A DNA stretch of 64,000 nt from an uncultured candidatus Porisulfidus sp. (GTDB lineage: Bacteria; Pseudomonadota; Gammaproteobacteria; Poriferisulfidales; Poriferisulfidaceae). The stretch spans positions 1,133,888 to 1,197,887 of the forward strand of contig OY288106.1 of the NCBI GenBank assembly GCA_958431155.1. The letters run 5' to 3'. Positions within the stretch are counted from its first letter, which is position 1. The number at the start of each line of letters is the position of its first letter. Positions 17,406 to 25,011 of the stretch are shown here, one piece after another. Below the pieces are notes generated by a model, which worked only from the letters and a program-made list of their open reading frames with translations, searched no databases and had not been told where the DNA came from. Both the position numbers and the translations under genes were made by a program.

Positions 17406-18872
17406 ATGCCTATCCAGTACCGGGTCGTCCAGCGCCTGCTCGGCTACCTGCTGACATTTTTCAGCTTCGGCATGTTGCCGCCCCTAGCCCTGAGCCTAGT
17501 ATTGGACGACGGCGAGGCGTTCTCGTTCCTGTATGCATTCTTCTTGCTGTTCCTCCTCGGCACCGCCTTGTGGGTTCAAGCCGCACACCGCGCGCCCCGC
17601 AGGCAACCGCTGCGACTGCGAGACGGGTTTGTGGTCGTTTCATTGTTCTGGATCGGCCTGGGGCTGGCTGGCTCCATCCCCTTGTACGTCTCACCTTACC
17701 TTCAACTCAGCGGAACCGACGCCGTGTTCGAAGCGGTCTCGGGGTTGACCACGACCGGCGCAACCGTGTTGTCGGGCCTGGACGACATGCCCTCCTCCCT
17801 CCTGTTTTACCGCCAGTTCCTGCAGTGGGCCGGCGGCCTCGGCATCATCGTACTGGCGGTGGCAGTCCTGCCCCTGGTCGGTATGGGCGGCGTGCAGTTG
17901 TATCAGGCCGAAGCGCCACACTCCCTGACCGAACGGCGCCTGACTCCGCGCATCGCTGAAACGGCCAAGGTTCTATGGTACCTATACTTCACCCTGACGG
18001 CGGCCTGTGGGCTCGCGTACTGGGGTGCCGGCATGAGTCCGCTGGATGCCATCTGCCATGCGTTTTCCACCGTGGCTATCGGCGGCTTTTCCACTCATGA
18101 TGCAAACCTCGGTTATTTTGACAGTGCCCTGATCGAGATGATCGCGATCATTTTCATGATCATGGCGGGAGCGAATTTCGGACTGCATTACCTCGCCCTG
18201 AGCCGGCGCAGCCTGCAACCGTACAGCCGGAACGGGGAATTCCGGACCTATGCCGTGGTGCTGGCTTCGGTGGGTGCCATCTGCATCAGCTACCTGTGGG
18301 CCACTTCTTTCTACAGCGACCCCCTCGAGACCGTGCGCCACGGACTGTTCCAAACCGTGTCGATTGCCACCACCACCGGCTTCACCACCACCGGCTACGA
18401 CCACTGGCCCGCGTTCGTTTCCACGTTGCTTTTGCTTGCCAGTTTCATCGGCGGCTGCGTCGGCTCCACTGGCGGCGGGATGAAAGTAATCCGCTTTTTG
18501 CTGATGGTCAAGCATAGCGGAAAGGAACTGTATCGAATCATCCACCCCACCGTGCAAGTTACGGTTCGGGTCGGAGACCGCGTGATCACGCAGAGTGCCC
18601 TGCAGTCGGTTTGGGGATTTTTCGCCGCCTACATCACCACGTTCACTGTCCTTTTCCTGCTGTTGATGATGACCGGCCTGGACCAAGTCAGTGCATTCTC
18701 GGCGGTGGGCGCCACTCTCAACAACCTGGGCCCCGGGCTTGGAGAAGTCAGCCAAAACTACGCCTCGGTCAGCGACTTCGGCAAGTGGCTGTTGTGCGCC
18801 AGCATGATATTCGGTCGCCTGGAAGTCTTCACCCTGCTGGTAATCCTGACCCCGGCGTTCTGGCGCCGGTAA
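17406..18872 (+). CDS. trkH: Trk system potassium transporter membrane subunit TrkH
   Basis: This is the potassium-conducting membrane subunit that works with TrkA. The 488-residue protein has about ten to twelve membrane segments and four filter-like loops, for example SGLTTTGATVLSGLD, FSTVAIGGFSTHD, ATTTGFTTTGYDHW and SAVGATLNNLGPG, plus GGCVGSTGGGMKV. It is 3 bases downstream of trkA, and its stop overlaps the following methyltransferase start (TAATG). Confidence 0.96.
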   Translation: MPIQYRVVQRLLGYLLTFFSFGMLPPLALSLVLDDGEAFSFLYAFFLLFLLGTALWVQAAHRAPRRQPLRLRDGFVVVSLFWIGLGLAGSIPLYVSPYLQLSGTDAVFEAVSGLTTTGATVLSGLDDMPSSLLFYRQFLQWAGGLGIIVLAVAVLPLVGMGGVQLYQAEAPHSLTERRLTPRIAETAKVLWYLYFTLTAACGLAYWGAGMSPLDAICHAFSTVAIGGFSTHDANLGYFDSALIEMIAIIFMIMAGANFGLHYLALSRRSLQPYSRNGEFRTYAVVLASVGAICISYLWATSFYSDPLETVRHGLFQTVSIATTTGFTTTGYDHWPAFVSTLLLLASFIGGCVGSTGGGMKVIRFLLMVKHSGKELYRIIHPTVQVTVRVGDRVITQSALQSVWGFFAAYITTFTVLFLLLMMTGLDQVSAFSAVGATLNNLGPGLGEVSQNYASVSDFGKWLLCASMIFGRLEVFTLLVILTPAFWRR

Positions 18873-19405
18873 TGAGTTCACCGGAACTCTGGGATACTCG
18901 CCATCGCGAGGTCCTGAACAAACCCCAAGCCTGCGCGGTCTTGCGGCAGCACTCCGATCACCTGCCGCAGCGGGGACAGGCGCTGGATCTTGCCTGCGGA
19001 CGGGGCGGTAACGCGCTATGGCTGGCTCGCCGAGGACTGACCGTCCATGCCTGGGACTACTCCGAGACCGGGATCCAATACCTGTGCGCGGAAGCGGAAA
19101 AACATCACCTCACCATTCAGGCCGAAGTCCGGGATGTTGTGCTCGAACCACCGGAAGCGGAACAGTTCGACCTGCTGGTGGTCAGTCACTTTCTGGACCG
19201 AAGCCTGATGCCGGTCCTGCTTGCCGCGGTACGCCCGGGCGGGCTGCTGTATTACCAGACCTTCCTGGTCGGCCACTCGGGACCGGGACCCCGCAATCCC
19301 GACTTCCTGCTGCGCCCCGGGGAGTTATCCGGGTATTGCGTAAACTGGGAAATTCTCCACTCTCTCGAACAGGACGGACAGGCGCAACTGGTCGCACGCC
19401 GGTAG
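18872..19405 (+). CDS. class I SAM-dependent methyltransferase (TehB-like)
   Basis: The 177-residue protein has the SAM-binding motif LDLACGRGGNALWLARRG near residues 38-55 and the later VVSHFLDRSLMP and AAVRPGGLLYYQTF segments of small Rossmann methyltransferases. The substrate is unknown; TehB-like proteins are the closest recognisable group. It is translated from ATG 18872, overlapping the trkH stop by one base, so it belongs to the trk operon. It ends 4 bases before the convergent acyltransferase gene. Confidence 0.88.
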   Translation: MSSPELWDTRHREVLNKPQACAVLRQHSDHLPQRGQALDLACGRGGNALWLARRGLTVHAWDYSETGIQYLCAEAEKHHLTIQAEVRDVVLEPPEAEQFDLLVVSHFLDRSLMPVLLAAVRPGGLLYYQTFLVGHSGPGPRNPDFLLRPGELSGYCVNWEILHSLEQDGQAQLVARR

Positions 19406-19409
19406 ACGT

Positions 19410-20297
19410 TTACGGATAAAGCGATTCAGGCTGGATCAGCCGCTTGCGAAAGCGCGGATAACTCCACCAGTACTGGGCGACGTCCTCGGCGATGGCCGTC
19501 TCCACCATGGCATTGATGCCCGCCGCGGCCTCCTCTCGATCATGGGAGTAGACGCGCAGGTCAGCCGCGTGGAACGAAATATGGAATCCCCCTCGGCAGC
19601 GACGCGACTGAATCAGGAGCACCACGACATTCTGCCTTCGAGCCAGACGGGAAACCAGCACCCCCGTGTTCGCCGAAACTCCGAAGAATGGCGCCATGAC
19701 GCCGTCCTCTTTCCGCCGTGGGACGTGGTCCGGAAGAATACCGACTGCGTGACGTTCCTGGAGCGCCCGCAGCAGCAAACGCACGCCGCTCATGTCTGCA
19801 GGAACCAAAGTCGCGCCGGTGTGCTGCCGGCCTTGCCGCACGAAACGGTCGACGACCGGATGCTTCAGCGGCCGGTACATGCTGTGAATGGAGACGTGCC
19901 CGGTCAAATACAGCCCGCTGAACTCCCAACTCCCGAAGTGCGGCGTAACCAAGATGACTCCCTTGCCCTGCGCCTTCGCCTGCTCCAGCAGATCATATCC
20001 CGACACTTGAACCGCCAGAGATTCGATCCTGGCGGGCGACAAGCGCCACAGGCGAGGCATCTCCAGCAAGGTGCGAGCCTCATGGATCAGGCTCTTGCGG
20101 GTCATGTTCTGGCACCAGTATTCCCCCTGTTCCGGATAGCACAGCCTTAGATTGGTCAGGCAAGTCTCGAATCGGCGGCCCGGTACGTAGCCGGCCCACA
20201 ATCCCACGCAGCCGCCCAGAAAGCGCAACAGGGGCAGCGGCACCCACGCCAGGAGTTGCAGCAACCACAGGGAAAGAAGTGAACCGGGTGTGGACAT
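19410..20297 (-). CDS. LpxL/HtrB-family lysophospholipid (lipid A) acyltransferase
   Basis: This inner-membrane acyltransferase probably adds a secondary acyl chain to lipid A. The 295-residue protein has an N-terminal membrane helix and the family's catalytic H-x4-E motif in VTPHFGSWEFSGLYL, followed by RPLKHPVVDRFVRQGRQHTGA and GILPDHVPRRKEDGVMAPFFG. ATG 20297 is chosen since GAGG lies just upstream and homology starts there (SLLSLWLLQLLAWVPLP); in-frame Met codons upstream to 20366 are possible. It is divergent from the proline iminopeptidase. Whether it is LpxL or LpxM is not decided by sequence alone. Confidence 0.9.
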   Translation of the reverse strand: MSTPGSLLSLWLLQLLAWVPLPLLRFLGGCVGLWAGYVPGRRFETCLTNLRLCYPEQGEYWCQNMTRKSLIHEARTLLEMPRLWRLSPARIESLAVQVSGYDLLEQAKAQGKGVILVTPHFGSWEFSGLYLTGHVSIHSMYRPLKHPVVDRFVRQGRQHTGATLVPADMSGVRLLLRALQERHAVGILPDHVPRRKEDGVMAPFFGVSANTGVLVSRLARRQNVVVLLIQSRRCRGGFHISFHAADLRVYSHDREEAAAGINAMVETAIAEDVAQYWWSYPRFRKRLIQPESLYP

Positions 20298-20349
20298 CTC
20301 ATCAACCTCACGGCGAAGTATAGAATGAAGCAAACTTTTCATCATCCTG

Positions 20350-21300
20350 ATGCTGTATCCCGCCATCCGGCCCTACACGACCCGCCGCCTGCAGGTCGAT
20401 GGACGACATGAACTGCACGTGGAGGAATACGGCAGCCCGGAAGGGTTGCCCATAGTATTTTTGCACGGCGGCCCCGGTGCCGGCTGCGAGGATTATCACC
20501 GCCAGTTTTTCGACCCGGAACATTACCGGGTCGTGCTGTTCGACCAGCGCGGTGCCGGACGATCGACACCCCATGCAGACTTGACCGACAACACCACCGC
20601 CCACTTGGTCGATGATATTGAAAAAATCCGCGAGGAACTGGGCATTGATCAGTGGGTGGTGTTCGGCGGCTCCTGGGGATCAACTTTGGGGTTGGCTTAT
20701 GCCGAGGCCCATCCCAAGCGGGTGTTGGGCCTGATCTTGCGTGGCATCTTCCTGTGCCGGCGCCCCGACCTCCTGTGGTTCTATCAGGAAGGCGCGGACA
20801 AGATTTTCCCCGACTACTGGCGAGATTTCTTGGATCCCATCCCGAAGGCGGAACGCGGTGATCTGATGCAGGCCTACCACAGCCGCCTAACCGGTCCCGA
20901 CGAACTGATGTGCATGAAGGCAGCCAAGGCCTGGTCCATCTGGGAGGCGCGGTGCTCAAACCTGCAGCACAACGCCAAGGTCCTGGAAGCGTTCAGTGAC
21001 CCACACATGGCGCTTAGCCTGGCACGCATCGAATGCCATTATTTCGTCAATCGGATTTTCCTGCCGGAGAATTACCTGTTGGAACAAGTCGGGAAACTGG
21101 CCGGAACTCCTGGCATTCTGGTGCATGGTCGATACGACGTTGTCTGTCCCATCGACCAGGCCTTCGCGTTGCATCACGCCTGGCCGGATTCACGTCTGGA
21201 TCTGGTGGCCGAAGCGGGCCACTCGGCACTGGAGCAAGGCATCACCACCGCTTTGGTCGCGGCAACCAAAGAGATGCACCTGCGTTTGACAAAAGAATAG
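20350..21300 (+). CDS. pip: proline iminopeptidase
   Basis: This cytosolic alpha/beta-hydrolase of peptidase family S33 releases N-terminal proline from peptides. The 316-residue protein has HGGPGAGC near residue 39 (oxyanion region), DQRGAGRSTPHA, the nucleophile in GGSWGSTL near 107, the late Asp in GRYDVVCP and the catalytic His in AEAGHSALEQ. Start ATG 20350 gives the normal family N-terminus. The tRNA-Phe gene lies 60 bases downstream. Confidence 0.95.
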   Translation: MLYPAIRPYTTRRLQVDGRHELHVEEYGSPEGLPIVFLHGGPGAGCEDYHRQFFDPEHYRVVLFDQRGAGRSTPHADLTDNTTAHLVDDIEKIREELGIDQWVVFGGSWGSTLGLAYAEAHPKRVLGLILRGIFLCRRPDLLWFYQEGADKIFPDYWRDFLDPIPKAERGDLMQAYHSRLTGPDELMCMKAAKAWSIWEARCSNLQHNAKVLEAFSDPHMALSLARIECHYFVNRIFLPENYLLEQVGKLAGTPGILVHGRYDVVCPIDQAFALHHAWPDSRLDLVAEAGHSALEQGITTALVAATKEMHLRLTKE

Positions 21301-21322
21301 GCAAAACACACGTGCTGCCCTG

Positions 21323-21328
21323 TATAAT
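21323..21328 (+). promoter_or_regulatory. -10 element of the tRNA-Phe promoter
   Basis: TATAAT at 21323-21328 is followed by the GC-rich stretch GCCGCGCGCC, the discriminator type seen at stringently controlled stable-RNA promoters. It is 32 bases before the mature tRNA 5' end. No clear -35 at 17-base spacing. Confidence 0.6.
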
Positions 21329-21360
21329 GCCGCGCGCCTGCTTGCGGGTTTCCAGATCAA

Positions 21361-21436
21361 GGCCAGGTAGCTCAGTCGGTAGAGCAGGGGACTGAAAATC
21401 CCCGTGTCGGCGGTTCGATTCCGTCCCTGGCCACCA
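21361..21436 (+). tRNA. tRNA-Phe (GAA)
   Basis: The 76-base gene folds as a standard cloverleaf. The acceptor stem GGCCAGG pairs with CCTGGCC, the anticodon stem GGGGA pairs with TCCCC around loop CTGAAAA (anticodon GAA), and the T arm has GGCGG/CCGTC around TTCGATT. The discriminator A and CCA (21434-21436) are encoded. Its 3' 46 bases are repeated at 25993-26038, marking it as the integration site of the element that follows. Confidence 0.97.
21391..21436 (+). repeat. att-like direct repeat, tRNA-Phe copy
   Basis: These are the last 46 bases of tRNA-Phe, from the anticodon stem to CCA. They recur at 25993-26038 with one difference (c to t in the T stem). Past CCA the two copies diverge at once (tttt versus cccc). 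The pattern is that left by a tRNA-targeting integrase. Confidence 0.9.
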
Positions 21437-21465
21437 TTTTTCAATTAGACGTACGTTTCTTCCGA

Positions 21466-21504
21466 TTGACTAGACTAAGCAAATGTTATACGCTAATCTG
21501 CGTA
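21466..21504 (+). promoter_or_regulatory. promoter and operator of the XRE-ImmA operon
   Basis: TTGACT (21466-21471), a 17-base spacer and TACGCT (21489-21494) form a sigma70-like promoter 41 bases before the XRE start. The -10 lies inside a dyad at 21489-21504 (TACGC, 6 bases, GCGTA). A related 16-mer with 12 identical positions overlaps the -10 at 22649-22664, in the same position relative to its own -35. The XRE protein coded here is the likely binder. Confidence 0.6.
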
Positions 21505-21535
21505 CAGCAGTTGCGTAATTAATGATAGAGGTTAC

Positions 21536-21871
21536 ATGCATTCAGACCCCAAAACTTTCGGTCGTGCCGTCAGCAACGCTAGGAAAGAAAAAAATTGGAC
21601 ACTAAAAGATCTCGTCGCGCACATACAAAAAGAAGATGGATGCCCGATCTCTCCGCAATACTTAAACGACATTGAACATGATCGCCGACATCCTTCATCT
21701 GATCGCATGGTTAAACAATTTGCCCAAGCCCTAGACCTTGATGCAGAATGGCTTGCTTATCTTGCCGGTCGGTTTCTCCAAAACTCTAGGGGAAAAAAAC
21801 TTTCTGAAAAAGAATTCACAGCGGGGATGGTTGCTTTTCGACGCACGTCAAGCAGAGAGAGGTCTCGCTGA
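21536..21871 (+). CDS. XRE-family helix-turn-helix regulator
   Basis: The 111-residue protein has an N-terminal XRE DNA-binding domain: FGRAVSNARKEKNWTLKDL, a recognition-helix region ISPQYLNDIEHDRRHPS near 38-54, and a helical remainder ending in a basic tail. ATG 21536 has AGAGG 7 bases upstream. It overlaps the ImmA/IrrE protease start by one base (TGATG), the gene pairing of ImmR-ImmA switches, in which the protease cuts the repressor. Operator-like sites before this gene and before the conjugation operon suggest it represses both. That is inference from sequence. Confidence 0.88.
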   Translation: MHSDPKTFGRAVSNARKEKNWTLKDLVAHIQKEDGCPISPQYLNDIEHDRRHPSSDRMVKQFAQALDLDAEWLAYLAGRFLQNSRGKKLSEKEFTAGMVAFRRTSSRERSR

Positions 21872-22593
21872 TGGTTAAATATGTCTCCGACCGCACAGGC
21901 AGATTTTTGCAACGCCCACACTACAAACCTGAAGAATTGGATCAAGAATGTGAAAGCATAATTAACTCTTTCCTCAAAGACCGCAACGGTGAATTACGTT
22001 TTCCTATTTCAACAGGCGACTTAACCCGTTTGATTGAACGCGATACTGAAAGTCTTGATCTTTATGCAGATCTTTCACCTTATGGTCCGGGAGTTGAAGG
22101 CCTCACTATTTTTCGCACTGGTCATAAGCCATTAGTAAAAATTTCGGCAGCGCTGGCTGGAGACGGCAGGCGCGAAAACCGGCTACGAACCACCCTCACC
22201 CACGAATACGGTCATGTTCACTTCCATGCTTATCTTTGGGAGCTCGGGCAGGCCCCTCCTGATCTTTTAGGGTGTGCCTCAAATGCAGACACCCAAATCT
22301 GCAAGCGTGAAAGCATACTTGACTCTACTCAGGCCGACTGGATGGAGTGGCAGGCAGGTTATGCGTGTGGCGCACTGCTCATGCCCATTTCCCAGATTCA
22401 GAAAATTGTCAAAGACCACCAAAAAACGGAGGAACTCTGTGGAGCGATTAATGTCGACGATCCACAAGGGCGTGCCCTTATCCACTCCGTGCAAACTACA
22501 TTTCAAGTATCCGAAGATGCTGCCCGCATTCGCCTTCTAAAACTCGGTTCTCTTACCGAAGCTACCACTGGCCAAGCGCTTTCTAGCGTCTAA
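21871..22593 (+). CDS. ImmA/IrrE family metallopeptidase
   Basis: The 240-residue protein has the zinc-protease motif HEYGH at 111-115 (TLTHEYGHVHFH), with a region before it (FRTGHKPLVKISAALAG) and after it (WMEWQAGYACGALLMP) typical of the ImmA/IrrE family. The last part (ISQIQKIVKDH) is helical. Known members cleave the XRE repressor coded beside them on DNA damage or a cell signal. Here it is translationally coupled to the XRE gene, so it is the probable antagonist of that regulator. Confidence 0.9.
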   Translation: MVKYVSDRTGRFLQRPHYKPEELDQECESIINSFLKDRNGELRFPISTGDLTRLIERDTESLDLYADLSPYGPGVEGLTIFRTGHKPLVKISAALAGDGRRENRLRTTLTHEYGHVHFHAYLWELGQAPPDLLGCASNADTQICKRESILDSTQADWMEWQAGYACGALLMPISQIQKIVKDHQKTEELCGAINVDDPQGRALIHSVQTTFQVSEDAARIRLLKLGSLTEATTGQALSSV

Positions 22594-22625
22594 GAGTCCA
22601 CAATCTAGTATGTCTGAAGTTCCAC

Positions 22626-22674
22626 TTGTACTCTTTTTGAATCTGTGTTACGCTATTTAGCGGATAAGCGGATA
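22626..22674 (+). promoter_or_regulatory. promoter and operator of the ubiquitin-like operon
   Basis: TTGTAC (22626-22631), a 17-base spacer and TACGCT (22649-22654) copy the arrangement before the XRE gene. The -10 is part of 22649-22664, which contains the perfect dyad CGCTA-TT-TAGCG and matches the XRE-promoter 16-mer at 12 positions. A direct repeat AGCGGATA follows (22659-22666 and 22667-22674). This is a candidate repressor site covering the -10 and start point. Confidence 0.6.
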
Positions 22675-22707
22675 TGCTATCCCATTCCCAATGAGGAGGA
22701 AATTGAA

Positions 22708-22935
22708 ATGAAAAAAGGAAAAGATCAACATGTGGTCCCCCACAAGGACGGCTGGGCGGTGAAACCCGCTGGAAGCGGCCAAGCTTCCTCTGTACACGAT
22801 ACCCAACGCGAGGCCATCAGTCGCGCGCGGGAAATCGCACAGAACCAGCACTCAGAACTTTTTATACACGGCCGTAACGGTCGCATCCGCGAACGTGACT
22901 CGCACGGCAACGACCCCTTCCCCCCGAAGGGTTAA
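22708..22935 (+). CDS. DUF2188 family small protein
   Basis: The 75-residue protein matches DUF2188: DQHVVPHKDGWAVKPAGSGQ, then a helix (TQREAISRAREIAQNQ) and SELFIHGRNGRIRERDSHG. This family is a compact beta-beta-alpha-beta fold with no known activity. ATG 22708 has a perfect AGGAGG 8 bases upstream; the frame is open further up but without similarity. It is the first gene of the conjugation operon, 18 bases before the ubiquitin-like gene. Near its stop, 22915-22931 can form a short hairpin (CCCTTC/GAAGGG) just before the next ribosome site. It could be an accessory or a target of the pathway. Confidence 0.85.
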   Translation: MKKGKDQHVVPHKDGWAVKPAGSGQASSVHDTQREAISRAREIAQNQHSELFIHGRNGRIRERDSHGNDPFPPKG

Positions 22936-22953
22936 CCCAAGGAGACTAATCTC

Positions 22954-23208
22954 ATGACTAGCAAGAACGATTACCACGACAAGCCATTCGAGATCATTGT
23001 TGACCAAAAGCAACACGAATGGCCTAAACCGTCTATCACGGGCCTCGAAATCAAAGAACTCGCTGGCGTCGACCCCAACACCTACGATGCTTGGCAAGAT
23101 GTGCCGGGACCCGAAGACGTTCCTATCAAGAATGACGACAGTGTCGATCTTGACAAGCCGGGTGAGAAACGTTTCTTCACAGGAAAGAAAACCACCACGG
23201 AAGGGTAG
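22954..23208 (+). CDS. ubiquitin-like protein (multiubiquitin family, single domain)
   Basis: The 84-residue protein matches one repeat of the prokaryotic multiubiquitin family: an FEIIVDQKQHEW strand, SITGLEIKELAGVDPNTYDA, a VPGPEDVPIKNDDSVDL segment and a late PGEKRFFTG strand. It ends TTTEG, a single terminal glycine rather than Gly-Gly, so it could be used without C-terminal trimming. AAGGAG lies 9 bases before ATG 22954. The E2-like gene follows after 4 bases. The predicted role is the protein tag activated by the E1 coded downstream. It is a single ubiquitin-like unit, where some relatives have several in tandem. Confidence 0.85.
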   Translation: MTSKNDYHDKPFEIIVDQKQHEWPKPSITGLEIKELAGVDPNTYDAWQDVPGPEDVPIKNDDSVDLDKPGEKRFFTGKKTTTEG

Positions 23209-23212
23209 CCGC

Positions 23213-23593
23213 TTGAACTTTTTACCAGACCGTGACCGTGAATACTTGATCTCGAAGGGCATACCCTTCGAAGAGGTTGAGGACAATGGCAAAAAAGCGG
23301 TGATTCTCAAAGAGCAGTCGTTACCCGTTGGCCGCTTTGACCAAGAAGAAGTTGACGTATTAATTCAACTTCCGCGAGGCTATGCAGATGTAGCCCCTGA
23401 TATGTTTTATTTATTGCCTTGGGTCAAGTCGGTGGCAACAAAGCTATATCCACCTCAGGCTGATCAGCCATTCAACTTTGGTGGCCAAAAATGGCAACGG
23501 TGGTCTCGCCACAATAATGATTGGCGGTCTGGGATTGATGGCATCTGGACCATGATTAAGCGGATTGAATATGCCTGGGAGATTACACGATAA
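23213..23593 (+). CDS. E2-like ubiquitin-conjugating protein (Prok-E2_E type), cysteine-free
   Basis: The 126-residue protein matches the prokaryotic E2 family E: VLIQLPRGYADVAPDMFYLLPW, FGGQKWQRWSRHNNDWRSGIDG and a final helix. It should take the activated ubiquitin-like protein from the E1. There is no cysteine anywhere in the product, so a classic thioester is impossible; an ester to another side chain, or a purely scaffolding role, must apply. The start is TTG 23213 with GGAAGGG 8 bases upstream, 4 bases after the preceding stop; the next Met is too late to keep the domain. Its stop overlaps the apparent start region of the E1 gene. Confidence 0.85.
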   Translation: MNFLPDRDREYLISKGIPFEEVEDNGKKAVILKEQSLPVGRFDQEEVDVLIQLPRGYADVAPDMFYLLPWVKSVATKLYPPQADQPFNFGGQKWQRWSRHNNDWRSGIDGIWTMIKRIEYAWEITR

Positions 23594-25011
23594 CCACCTA
23601 CAGCCTGACACTCCGCGACGAACATCTCGCTCAATTGAAAGATCATCTTTTGCGAGTAGACGGTCGCGAGCACGCCGCCTATATTCTCTGCAATCGCACA
23701 GTGGTCAGACACGAACCATGGGGCAGACACGCTCACCAAAAGTTTTTGGTTGTCCGTGTTATCCCTGTACCCGATGATCAGGTCATTGAATCAACACCAC
23801 ATCTCGTTACTTGGAGTACTGTGTCTTATGTCCACACTCTCAAAGAAGCTGCCGCCAACAACCAGGTCATTGGCATTGTCCATAACCACCCAAGTGCTAT
23901 GCCTTGGTTCTCGGAACAAGACAATCAAAACGAACCTGACCTCATCCAGATGGCAGTCAATCGAAATGGTGAAGGTACAAACCTTATCAGCCTGATCCTA
24001 ACAACTGACGGGCAACTCATCGGGCGTGTTTGGCTGAAACCCAAAAAGAATTCCTATGAACGGCTGGACATGATACGTACCATTGGGATCGACTACCAGT
24101 TCCACTATCCCAACCGTGACCAGGGGGTATCAATTCCCGCCCTGCATAGACAAGCGCTTGCTTTTGGAGATGCCTTAAACAGTGATTTCCAGAAAATGCG
24201 GATTGGTATTGTCGGCTGCGGCGGCACCGGTAGTGCACTCGCAATGCTACTCGCACGACTTGGCGTCGGTCAACTCTTGCTTATCGATAATGATATCGTT
24301 GACCGAACCAATTTGAATCGCCTCCATGGTGCACGTCAGGCCGATGCCGATGCGATGCGACCCAAAGCTAAGGTTGTTGCTCGCACCATTTCGGAAATGG
24401 GTCTCGGCATCAGGGCCATTCCGATTGAAGCATGGGTCGCCGATCCGGAATGTCGTGACCCACTTCGGTCCTGTGATGTCATATTTGGCTGTACCGATGA
24501 TCACGAAGGCCGCTTGTTCCTTAACCGGTTTGCCTATTACTACATTACGCCAGTAATCGACATCGGCCTTGCAATCGAATTGAACAACGGATCTCCCCCG
24601 TCTTTTATGGCCTTGGACGGCCGTGTAACTGTTCTCGGCCCACGACACACCTGTTTGCTATGCCGCAGCGTTATCGACTCCGAGATTGCACGAACCGAGG
24701 CGATGCGCCACAGCGACCCAGATGAATATGAACAGCGTAAAGCCGAAGCTTACGTAATAGGCGAAGCTAACCCTAACCCCGCCGTCATTACCTTCACCAC
24801 GGAGCTTGCCTGTATGGCTGTTAACGAACTTATCCATCGCCTGCAGGGTTTTCGTGGCTTTGATGGGGCAATCGCAAACCGTGTCCGAAAATTTCACCTT
24901 GACGAAGACCGCAGACCTGGCCACAAGCCTCACACGGCTTGTCCCATTTGTGCCAATGAAACAGTCTGGGGTCGGGGTGACACTGAGCCATTTCTTGGGA
25001 GGATCGATTGA
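23590..25011 (+). CDS. JAB (JAMM) peptidase fused to ThiF-like E1 activating enzyme
   Basis: This 473-residue fusion combines a deconjugase or processing protease with an E1. The N-terminal JAB domain has a Glu in DGREHAAY and a full JAMM motif HNHPSAMPWFSEQD (HxH, seven residues, S-x2-D) near 98-111. The E1 domain starts near 200 with the nucleotide loop GIVGCGGTGSA, then DNDIVDRTNLNR and FGCTDDHEGR. CLLC and CPIC pairs probably bind zinc. JAB similarity starts before the first standard start codon (TTG 23635); ATA 23590, overlapping the E2 stop as ATAA and preceded by GGAG at 8 bases, gives the full domain, so I use it. It ends one base into the DUF6527 gene. Confidence 0.82.
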   Translation: MTTYSLTLRDEHLAQLKDHLLRVDGREHAAYILCNRTVVRHEPWGRHAHQKFLVVRVIPVPDDQVIESTPHLVTWSTVSYVHTLKEAAANNQVIGIVHNHPSAMPWFSEQDNQNEPDLIQMAVNRNGEGTNLISLILTTDGQLIGRVWLKPKKNSYERLDMIRTIGIDYQFHYPNRDQGVSIPALHRQALAFGDALNSDFQKMRIGIVGCGGTGSALAMLLARLGVGQLLLIDNDIVDRTNLNRLHGARQADADAMRPKAKVVARTISEMGLGIRAIPIEAWVADPECRDPLRSCDVIFGCTDDHEGRLFLNRFAYYYITPVIDIGLAIELNNGSPPSFMALDGRVTVLGPRHTCLLCRSVIDSEIARTEAMRHSDPDEYEQRKAEAYVIGEANPNPAVITFTTELACMAVNELIHRLQGFRGFDGAIANRVRKFHLDEDRRPGHKPHTACPICANETVWGRGDTEPFLGRID

